NCBI GenBank assembly: GCA_964615935.1
Contig: CAZTTG010000129.1
Span: forward strand, 1 to 13,389
DNA: 13,389 bases
Source: CAZTTG01 sp964615935
GTDB taxonomy: Bacteria > Planctomycetota > UBA1135 > GCA-002686595
Direction of reading: 5' to 3'
Within the stretch, counting starts at the first letter, position 1. The number at the start of each line of letters is the position of its first letter. Below, piece by piece: positions 7,696 through 13,389 of this stretch. A program made the position numbers and the translations under genes. The notes beneath the pieces are model-generated. The model was not told the DNA's origin and did not search any database. It saw only the letters and a list, made by a program, of their open reading frames with translations.

Positions 7696-8067
7696 ATGCG
7701 ACGGACGAACCGCTCAACCTGCTTCCTGCTCTCGACGCTCCTCCTGGTGGCGATGGGATGCTCGGGAGGCGAAGAGCCGGCACCCAAGCCCGAGCTCCCC
7801 GCGGACGTGGGAACCCCGGAGGTGCCCGAGGCGACCGCCGACACCACCCTGGTGTCGGCCGCCCTGGCCAAGGCCGACGCGCTCGACGGCAACGTGGACA
7901 TGGTCGTGCACAAGTGCGCCAACTGCGCGCTCGGCATGGACGGCAAGGCCGAGCACTCGGTGAAGGCGCTCGACTACACCATGCACTTCTGCCAGGACGG
8001 CTGCGCCAAGAAGTTCTCGGAGAAGCTGAACGAGAACATCCTGGCCATGACCATCCCGGGGAACTGA
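7696..8067 (+). CDS. Small YHS/TRASH-like Cys lipoprotein, candidate periplasmic metal binder
   Basis: 123 residues. MRRTNR, then a hydrophobic core, then a lipobox ending at Cys22 (VAMGC) predict a lipoprotein. An acidic and proline-rich linker spans about 25-45. The C-terminal half carries C74-x2-C77 and C99-x3-C103 separated by 21 residues, with H97 and the text YTMHFCQDGCAKKFSEKL. This spacing resembles the YHS and TRASH metal-binding families, in which two Cys pairs bind a soft or divalent metal. The gene follows the pump by 130 bases, and no CusF-type chaperone is visible, so it may pass metal to the adaptor or sense it. That role is inferred from position and cysteines. A copper-unrelated thiol role cannot be excluded. 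Confidence 0.85.
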   Translation: MRRTNRSTCFLLSTLLLVAMGCSGGEEPAPKPELPADVGTPEVPEATADTTLVSAALAKADALDGNVDMVVHKCANCALGMDGKAEHSVKALDYTMHFCQDGCAKKFSEKLNENILAMTIPGN

Positions 8068-9797
8068 TTCCCGGCATTCGAAGAAGACCTCTCGCGCGCC
8101 GGGGCCGGCTCGCCTGCGGCCTTCTCCTGGCGGCGGTCGGCTCGGCGGCCGCGGCCCAGGAGCCACCGGTCGTCGAGTACGTGTGGAGCGCGGCGCCCGA
8201 GGGCGAGCGGGCGCCCGCCCTGGTGCCCCTGGGCGAGGGGTACGCCCTGCGCTTCGAGCGCGAGCGCGGCACCCTCCTCGACCTCGGCCAGGGAGAGGGG
8301 GGCGCCCTGCGGATGCGGGGAGCCCTCTCGCTGGTGGCCGTCGTCCGCATGGACGCGGTGCCGCCGGGCAAGGTGTCCCTGATCTCCAAGTGGCGGCTGA
8401 CGCGCGGGGGGCGCTCGTTTGAGCTGGGACTGACCGCCTCGCGCCAGCTCTTCTTCACCATCAGCGCCAGCGGCACCTGGCCGGAGCGGGCGCGGGAGCT
8501 CCTGAGCACCCGACAGCTCGAGCCGGGCGAGATCTACCTCGTGGCCGCCACCTTCGAGCCGGACGCCAGCATGGCGCTCTACGTGAACGGCGCGGAGAGC
8601 GGCCGGATCGCCGATCGCATCCCGGGCGAGGTCTTCGACAGCGAGACCCCCGTGCTCCTCGGCAACCGACCCGGCGCCGAGGACGCCTGCGCCTTCGACG
8701 GGATCATCGGCGGCGCGTGGTTCCACCCGAGCGCGCCGGGCGCGGAAGCCCTGGCGCGCGCGGCGGCCGAGCTGGGCCTCGACCGCCCGCCGCCGCCCGA
8801 GCTCGAGCTGCTCGAGCCGCCCTACGACCTCGACGCGGTTCGGGAGCGCACGCGCGACTGGTACCGCCGCCTGCAGGCTCCGGGCGAGCCCTACGGCGCG
8901 TACCGGATGCGACCCGGCTCGCCGCCCGACCTCTACGCCTCGGCCGACGTGGCCTGGATCCGCTGGATCCAGGACGACCTCGACCTCGAGGCCGCGCAGC
9001 GGCGCGAGTGGATCGCCTACATCGGCGACCAGCAGGACCCCGGGGACGGATCCTACCGCCACCTCACCGGGCACTGCGCCACCCACGCCTTCTGCCACGC
9101 CACGGGAGCCCTGAACATGCTCGGCGGACGGCAGCGGCACCGCCCGGCGCTGCTCGACGCCTATCTGGACGTCGAGGGAGTCCCCGCCTGGCTGGACGGC
9201 ATCGACTGGGTGAACCAGTGGGGCGCCTCCCACGACGTCTGGGGCGCGGGTGTGCCGCTGGTATGCACCCCGAGCACCCCGGTCGAGTGGACCGAGGCGG
9301 TCTTCGGCTGGCTCGACGCGGAGGCCGACCCCGGGACCGGCTTCTGGCGCAGGGGGGTCGAGGCCAGCTCGCCCATGCAGTACCTGGGGGGGGCCTTCCA
9401 CATCTGGCCCCTGTACGCCGCGCTGGAGCGCCCCATCCCCCACCCCGAGCGCGTCATCGACGGGGTGCTCGCGCTGCAGCGCCCGAGCGGCTCCTTCGGC
9501 GGGGGCTTCGACTACGGCAACATGGACGGGGTGTGGGTGCTCCAGTACCTCTGCGAGCGCACCGACTGGCGGCGCGAGGAGGTGCTCGAGGCCCTGGAGC
9601 GGAACCTGCACGGCCTGATGGAGGTGTACAACCGCGACCCCGGCCGCTTCTTCTCCAGCGCCCACTCCACCGAGTCGCGCATCGCCACCCTGGCCATGCT
9701 GCAGGCGGCCCTGCCCGAGGCCGTCCGCTCGGCGCTCCGCTGGCGCAATCCCTGGCACCGCCGCGAGCTCTTCGCCATCCTGTGTCGCGGTGACTGA
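8064..9797 (+). CDS. Secreted LamG-like plus helical-toroid protein with no canonical start
   Basis: About 577 residues from CTG 8064, a tentative start. A clear secretion signal (RRRPLARRGR, then LACGLLLAAVGSAAAA, cleavage before Gln32) must lie near the N-terminus. In this frame the nearest ATG/GTG/TTG codons are GTG 7914, far upstream, and GTG 8181, beyond the signal. Candidate starts are CTG 8064, ATT 8067 and ATT 8076; the last gives a 27-residue signal. Residues 45-225 look like a concanavalin-A/LamG beta-sandwich (ALYVNGAESGRI, LLGNR, FDGIIGGAWFH). Residues 290-560 look like paired helices of a terpenoid-cyclase or prenyltransferase-type toroid (GDQQDPGDGSYR, LQRPSGSFGGGF). H337-C338-x2-H341-x2-C344-H345 could bind metal. 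The activity is not recognised. The gene overlaps both neighbours. Confidence 0.8.
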   Translation: MIPGIRRRPLARRGRLACGLLLAAVGSAAAAQEPPVVEYVWSAAPEGERAPALVPLGEGYALRFERERGTLLDLGQGEGGALRMRGALSLVAVVRMDAVPPGKVSLISKWRLTRGGRSFELGLTASRQLFFTISASGTWPERARELLSTRQLEPGEIYLVAATFEPDASMALYVNGAESGRIADRIPGEVFDSETPVLLGNRPGAEDACAFDGIIGGAWFHPSAPGAEALARAAAELGLDRPPPPELELLEPPYDLDAVRERTRDWYRRLQAPGEPYGAYRMRPGSPPDLYASADVAWIRWIQDDLDLEAAQRREWIAYIGDQQDPGDGSYRHLTGHCATHAFCHATGALNMLGGRQRHRPALLDAYLDVEGVPAWLDGIDWVNQWGASHDVWGAGVPLVCTPSTPVEWTEAVFGWLDAEADPGTGFWRRGVEASSPMQYLGGAFHIWPLYAALERPIPHPERVIDGVLALQRPSGSFGGGFDYGNMDGVWVLQYLCERTDWRREEVLEALERNLHGLMEVYNRDPGRFFSSAHSTESRIATLAMLQAALPEAVRSALRWRNPWHRRELFAILCRGD

Positions 9798-11016
9798 CAC
9801 GGGCCTGGACTCACCGACGCGGAGATGGCGCTGGGACCGGCGCGAGCTGGCCGGATCGCTGGGCGACATGGGCACCCTGCTGCCCATCGCGGTGGGCCTG
9901 ATCCTGGTCAACGGGCTGGACGCCACCGCGGTGCTGATCGCGGTGGGCCTCTTCTACGTGCTCTCCGGCCTGTACTTCCGCGTGACGGTCCCGGTCCAGC
10001 CGATGAAGGTGATCGGGGCCTACGCCATCGCCCGGGGGATGAGCCCGGTGGAGATCAGCAGCGCGGGCATGTGGATGGCCGCGATCCTGCTCGTGCTGGG
10101 GGCCACCGGCGCGATCACCGCGGTGAGCCGGCTGGTGCCCCGAGCGGCGGTGCGCGGCGTGCAGCTCACCACCGGCGTGCTGCTGCTCACCGAGGGCATC
10201 CGCTTCATCCTCGGCCGGGGTCCCCTGCAGACGCGGCTGGGATCGGGAGAGCCCTTCCTGGCGATCTCCTCGGTCGGCCCCCTGCCCATCGGGATCCTGC
10301 TGGGGGGCGCCGCGGTGCTCGCCATCCTCCTGCTGCTCGACAACCGCGTGGCGCCCGCCGGCCTGGTGGTGATCGTCGCGGGCGCGGCGGCGGGCCTGCT
10401 GCTCGGCGATCACCCCGGCCTGTCGGAGATCCGCCCGGGCCTGCACCTTCCGACCCTCCTCCCCTACGGCCTGCCCGGCCCGTCCGAGGCGGTGCTGGCC
10501 CTGGTCGCCCTCGCCCTTCCCCAGCTCCCCCAGACCGTGGGCAACGCGGTCATCGCCCAGGCGGACCTGACCAGGGAGTACTTCGGAGCGGAGACCGCGC
10601 GCCGGTCGAGCTTCCGGGCCCTGTCGATCTCCATGGGCCTGGCCAACCTCGGCAGCGCGCTGATCGGCGGCATGCCCCTCTGCCACGGGGCCGGGGGACT
10701 GGCGGCCCACTACCGCTTCGGGGCCCGCACCGCGGCCTCGAACCTGATGATCGGGGGCGCCCTGCTGGCGGCCGCCCTCCTGGTGGGAGGAGGAGCCGCG
10801 GCGGCCCTGACGGTCCTGCCCTTCTCGGTGCTGGGGGCCCTGCTGATCTTCGCCGGCGCGCAGCTCGCGCTGACCCTCCTGGACGTGCGCGAGCGCGAGG
10901 ATCTGTTCGTGGCCCTCGTCATCCTGGGGGCCGCCCTGGCCGCGAACCTGGCCGTCGGCTTCGCCATCGGCCTGGGGCTGGCGTGGGCCTTCCGGCGGTG
11001 GAAGCTCCGGGTCTAG
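9790..11016 (+). CDS. MOT1-family molybdate/sulfate-type transporter
   Basis: 408 residues, mostly hydrophobic, with about ten or more membrane helices; an inner-membrane transporter. Family marks: the N-terminal ELAGSLGDMGTLLP segment (19-32), PVQPMK (68-73) followed by an Ala/Ile-rich helix, and GGMPLCHGAGGLAAHYRFG (about 293-311) with C298 and H299. The last is the signature I associate with MOT1-type molybdate transporters, relatives of SulP anion carriers. The start is GTG 9790, overlapping the previous gene by 8 bases; the next Met (residue 27) lies inside the conserved N-terminal motif and is too late. No clear ribosome binding site is present, which fits translational coupling. Molybdate is the best guess; sulfate, tungstate or another oxyanion cannot be excluded from sequence alone. 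Confidence 0.9.
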   Translation: MTDTGLDSPTRRWRWDRRELAGSLGDMGTLLPIAVGLILVNGLDATAVLIAVGLFYVLSGLYFRVTVPVQPMKVIGAYAIARGMSPVEISSAGMWMAAILLVLGATGAITAVSRLVPRAAVRGVQLTTGVLLLTEGIRFILGRGPLQTRLGSGEPFLAISSVGPLPIGILLGGAAVLAILLLLDNRVAPAGLVVIVAGAAAGLLLGDHPGLSEIRPGLHLPTLLPYGLPGPSEAVLALVALALPQLPQTVGNAVIAQADLTREYFGAETARRSSFRALSISMGLANLGSALIGGMPLCHGAGGLAAHYRFGARTAASNLMIGGALLAAALLVGGGAAAALTVLPFSVLGALLIFAGAQLALTLLDVREREDLFVALVILGAALAANLAVGFAIGLGLAWAFRRWKLRV

Positions 11017-11056
11017 CGAGGCTTCGTCTCAGACCGACCTGGCGTGCCGGAGAATC

Positions 11057-11108
11057 CTCGTCGGCGCGCCTGCTCCGCAGGCGGCGCCTCTGCCCGGGGA
11101 TGGACGAG
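11057..11108 (+). terminator. Bulged hairpin after the transporter gene
   Basis: GGCGC-GCCTGC (11063-11073) pairs with GCAGGC-GCGCC (11077-11088) with one bulged G and a TCC loop. CTCGTC (11057-11062) next to it can pair with GACGAG (11103-11108), leaving a 14-base side loop. It starts 40 bases after the transporter stop and is the first strong stem there. No T-run follows, so it could be a Rho-type or GC-only terminator, or part of a structured RNA with the next two hairpins. Confidence 0.35.
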
Positions 11109-11138
11109 CCAGGGGGGCCGGGACAGGCCGGTGATCGC

Positions 11139-11220
11139 GCCGCGCGCTCCTGCGCGCGGCTGCACCACATGCTCGCTGCGCTCGCGTGGCGCGCACGGGC
11201 CCCTGACGGGGCCCGCGAGC
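11139..11220 (+). other. Two further strong hairpins
   Basis: GCCGCGCGC (11139-11147) and GCGCGCGGC (11152-11160) form a perfect 9-bp stem with a TCCT loop. GGGCCCC (11197-11203) and GGGGCCC (11208-11214) form a perfect 7-bp stem with a TGAC loop, extended by one C-G pair. GCTCGCG (11180-11186) is also complementary to CGCGAGC (11214-11220) outside it. No T-tracts follow. The pairing is seen directly; whether this is a transcribed structure or a dispersed palindromic repeat is unknown. Confidence 0.4.
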
Positions 11221-11478
11221 GGGGATCCACCTAACGGGGCGCGAACCCCTGCGGCCGTCCCCACCGCATTTCGAAGGACGGAGTACAATTGGGTCGTGGC
11301 CCCCTGCGCGCGTGGGCCCTGCCCGGACCGCGAACGTCAGCCTCCGACGTAGCCGCCTGAGTTCCACCGGCCCGGCCCCGTGCGCTCGGGTGCCCGGCGG
11401 CGAGTCCGGCTCCCCGCCCCAACCCGATCCACGCCGCGACGGGCGTCGCGACCCGTACCCCCTCTGGAAAACCACCCC

Positions 11479-12891
11479 ATGCATGGCAGCAGAAGAAATC
11501 CCCTGGTCGCCGGGGCCCTGGGCCTGACCCTGGCGCTCGGCCTGGCGAGCCCGGTCGCGGGCCAGCTCGACCTCGGCCCCGAAGAGCTGGTCCAGGCCGG
11601 CGGCGTCGACATCGACGTCCCCGGCTACTCGATCCCGAGCTTCGCCCACTGGAACGAGGACGGCCTCCCGGACCTGATCGTCGGCGAGGGCACCACCACC
11701 GGCCGGGTCCGCGTGTACCTGAACGTCGGCACGCTCCCGGACCCGCAGTTCAACGCTTGGTTCTACGCCCAGTCGAACGGGAGCGACCTGACGGTCCCGG
11801 GGAGCGGCTGACTGCCCATTTTCCCCCTGGTGGTCTACTGGGATGCGGATGGGCTCAAGGACCTGCTGGTCGGCCGCGGCGACGGGCGGGTCATGATCTT
11901 CCTGAACAACGGCACCAACGCCGCTCCGACCTTCGACGGCGGGACCTACCTCCAGGTGGGTCCCACCGGATCGAAGGTGGACCTCAGCGTCGGGAGCCGG
12001 GCGACCTCGAAGGTCGCGGACTGGGACAGCGACGGCCGCAAGGACCTGGTGGTGGGCGGGCTGGACGGACGCATCCACCTCTTCCTGAACACGGGGACCG
12101 ACACCGCTCCGGATTTCGTCACCCACGCCTACGCCCAGAACAACGGCTCCAACCTGTACGTGCCCACCAGCCGCTCCAGCCCGGCGGTGGTCGACGTGGA
12201 CCGCGACGGCAGGAAGGACCTCCTCTCGGGCAACACCAACGGGCAGCTGGTGTACTACCGCAACACCGGCACGGACGTCGCGCCGAGCTTCTCGGGCTAC
12301 GCGCTGGTCGAGGCCGACGGCGTGACCATCGACCTGCTGGGCACGCCGCGCTCGCGGCCCTCGGTGTGTGACTGGACCGGAGACGGGCTGGAGGACGTGC
12401 TGATCGGCGCCTACGGCGGCAACGTGCACCTCTACCAGGCCGACATGCGCATCACCGCCTACTGCTTCGGCGACGGATCGAGCCTTCCCTGCCCGTGCGG
12501 CAACGAGAGCGTCCCGGGCTCGGGCGAGGGCTGCCTCAACTCCACCGGGGTGGGCGCCGTCCTCTCCTGGACCGGCACCAACCTGGTCGCGCCCGACGAC
12601 CTGGTCCTGCACGTCTCCCAGGCGCGCCCGCTGGCGCTCACGGTCTTCGCCCAGTCCAGCAGCGCCAACAGCATCCCCTTCTACGACGGCCTCCTGTGCA
12701 TGGGCCCGCCCATCAAGCGGCTCGAGTACGCGCAGATCGACGCGACCGGCTACGCCGCCACCACGACCTCCCTGGCCGGCTGGGTCGCCCCGGGCGACAC
12801 CCGCTACTACCAGGCCTGGTACCGCGACGGCACCGGTCCCTGCGGCACCGCCGCCAACCTCTCCAGCGGCCTGCAGGTCGACTGGCGCTGA
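11479..12891 (+). pseudogene. Secreted FG-GAP/VCBS repeat protein interrupted by one in-frame TGA
   Basis: 470 codons from ATG 11479, with TGA at codon 111 (11809-11811). The frame before and after is the same and otherwise fully open, so one base change would restore it. The N-terminus has a Sec signal (MHGSRRN, then a hydrophobic run, cleavage near SPVAGQ). Five repeats of about 57-60 residues follow, each with an acidic Ca-loop-like motif: WNEDGLPD, WDADGLKD, WDSDGRKD, VDRDGRKD, WTGDGLED. These are typical FG-GAP beta-propeller blades. From about residue 327 there is a separate Cys-rich C-terminal module (C329, C338, C340, C352, C407, C455) beginning AYCFGDGS. The function is unknown, probably a surface or secreted protein. 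GTG 11830 would restart inside a repeat without a signal and is not credible. Sequencing error, recent nonsense mutation or recoding are all possible. Confidence 0.7.
11809..11811 (+). other. In-frame TGA within the second FG-GAP repeat
   Basis: Reads GSG-TGA-LPIFPLVVYWDADG. Downstream, GGTC (11832-11835) can sit in the loop of a short stem: CCTGGT (11826-11831) against ACTGGG (11837-11842), with two G-T pairs and one bulged T. This loosely resembles a bacterial SECIS loop, but the stem is weak and no Sec genes are in the window. A mutated Cys (TGC) or another codon is the simpler reading. Confidence 0.5.
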
Positions 12892-12894
12892 GTC

Positions 12895-12924
12895 GGGGCC
12901 GGCTCGCGGGCCGGACGCGGCCCC
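12895..12924 (+). terminator. GC-rich hairpin directly after the FG-GAP gene
   Basis: GGGGCCG (12895-12901) pairs with CGGCCCC (12918-12924) across a 16-base loop, starting 4 bases after the stop codon. An alternative inner stem, CCGGC (12899-12903) with GCCGG (12910-12914), competes with it. No T-tract follows, so the terminator role is inferred from position only. Confidence 0.35.
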
Positions 12925-13389
12925 GGGGGTGGACCACTCTCGGGCAGCGGTCGAAGGGCTCCTCGATGCGAGGGATCTCGCCGGCCCCGGGCTCGAAGAG
13001 GAGGGCCAGGCCCGAGTGCGATCCGGGGCGCAGGCCGAGGATGCGCTGCGTAGAGAGTCGGGGCGAAGAGGGTGGATTCCCGCTCTGGAGACGGCCAACC
13101 AGCGCCCCCCCCCTCCGTTCCCGGTAGGCGAGGCGCCCGAGCCCGGGCAGACGGCGCAATGCCGCCGTCCCACGGTGAGACCGCCGCGACCGTCCGGTCT
13201 GGCCCCCTCCCATTGTCGAGCCACGAAAGGCTTGGAAAAGGCCTCGAAAGGCTGTGATCCGGGGCGCTCGTTTCCACACAGCGGAGGTGCGCTCCCGCAC
13301 ACTCCGCAGGGAGGCACACCGGCCAGTGACGGAATTGACCCTCCCGGGTTCTTCGGACACCGGAGTTGAGTTGGTTTTCAGAGAGAGCG
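12925..13389. other. 465 bases with no gene supported
   Basis: Open frames on both strands either run antisense into the FG-GAP gene or have unstructured Arg/Pro/Gly-rich composition, and none has a credible start with a ribosome binding site. A 9-base direct repeat, CGAAAGGCT, occurs at 13224-13232 and 13245-13253 (21-base period). A small GTGCG-CTCC-CGCAC hairpin lies near 13287-13300. The last bases (from about 13335) are less GC-rich and could be the promoter region of a gene beyond the window, but no convincing -35/-10 pair is visible. Confidence 0.5.

Larger units (their letters stand above)
11017..11478. other. Intergenic stretch with hairpins, no gene supported
   Basis: 462 bases between the transporter and the FG-GAP gene. 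Open frames here lack protein-like composition and extend from the flanks in other frames. The first 200 bases hold three strong GC-rich hairpins (listed separately). TACAAT (11284-11289) matches 5 of 6 bases of a -10 box, but no -35 hexamer lies at the right distance. GGAAA (11466-11470) is a weak ribosome binding site 8 bases before ATG 11479. Confidence 0.6.

Noticed and set aside
11228..11260. tRNA T-arm-like sequence (GGGGTTCGCGCCCC on the reverse strand)
   Set aside because: The loop lacks the conserved A, and no acceptor, D or anticodon arm can be drawn around it.
11830..12891. Separate gene starting at GTG 11830
   Set aside because: It would begin in the middle of an FG-GAP repeat, without a signal peptide or ribosome binding site; it is better read as the second part of the gene that starts at 11479.
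11029..13317. Reverse-strand open frame of 762 codons over the FG-GAP gene and flanks
   Set aside because: Most of it is antisense to the FG-GAP repeats, which are clearly coding on the + strand; the rest has no protein-like features.
12892..13369. Possible small genes on either strand in the last 480 bases
   Set aside because: No ribosome binding site, signal or motif is visible; the frames overlap each other and the composition is disordered.
1..13389. CRISPR arrays, insertion sequences, attachment sites, rRNA
   Set aside because: No regularly spaced repeats, transposase motifs, terminal inverted repeats or rRNA-like segments were seen on reading both strands.

Overview
The window is very GC-rich (about 70% by eye) and nearly all coding on the + strand. 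Three observations suggest a member of the Planctomycetota or a close relative. The last gene has FG-GAP repeats followed by a Cys-rich C-terminal module that I remember as common in secreted proteins of that phylum. The heavy-metal RND adaptor carries several metal-binding zinc-ribbon-like modules. Several products are lipoproteins or secreted. The taxonomic call rests on memory and inference, not on a search.

Layout. Bases 1-335 hold no gene, but contain two overlapping hairpins, a sigma70-like promoter (212-240) and a cluster of GGWCC boxes around it. Bases 336-7565 are a complete tripartite heavy-metal efflux operon with overlapping genes: a TolC-type outer-membrane lipoprotein (336-1814), a CusB-type periplasmic adaptor (1814-3511) and a CusA-type RND pump (3504-7565). 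After a 130-base gap with a possible second promoter comes a second run of overlapping genes: a small YHS/TRASH-like Cys lipoprotein (7696-8067), a secreted LamG plus helical-toroid protein with no ordinary start codon (about 8064-9797), and a MOT1-family molybdate-type transporter (9790-11016). A 462-base intergenic stretch with strong hairpins follows. Then comes a secreted FG-GAP/VCBS repeat protein (11479-12891), interrupted by one in-frame TGA at 11809. The last 500 bases hold no gene I can support.

How the parts may work together. The efflux genes should form an envelope-spanning pump that expels Cu(I)/Ag(I), or a related soft metal, from the periplasm. The pump keeps the three-methionine set seen in E. 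coli CusA. No cusF-type chaperone is present; the Cys lipoprotein behind the pump could fill that place (inference). The link to the LamG protein and the molybdate-type transporter is by gene overlap only, and its meaning is unknown.

Most noteworthy points: the enlarged pump with about four extra membrane helices and a Lys-to-Cys change in the proton-relay region; the triple metal-binding adaptor; the gene lacking ATG/GTG/TTG; and the TGA that splits an otherwise intact repeat protein.
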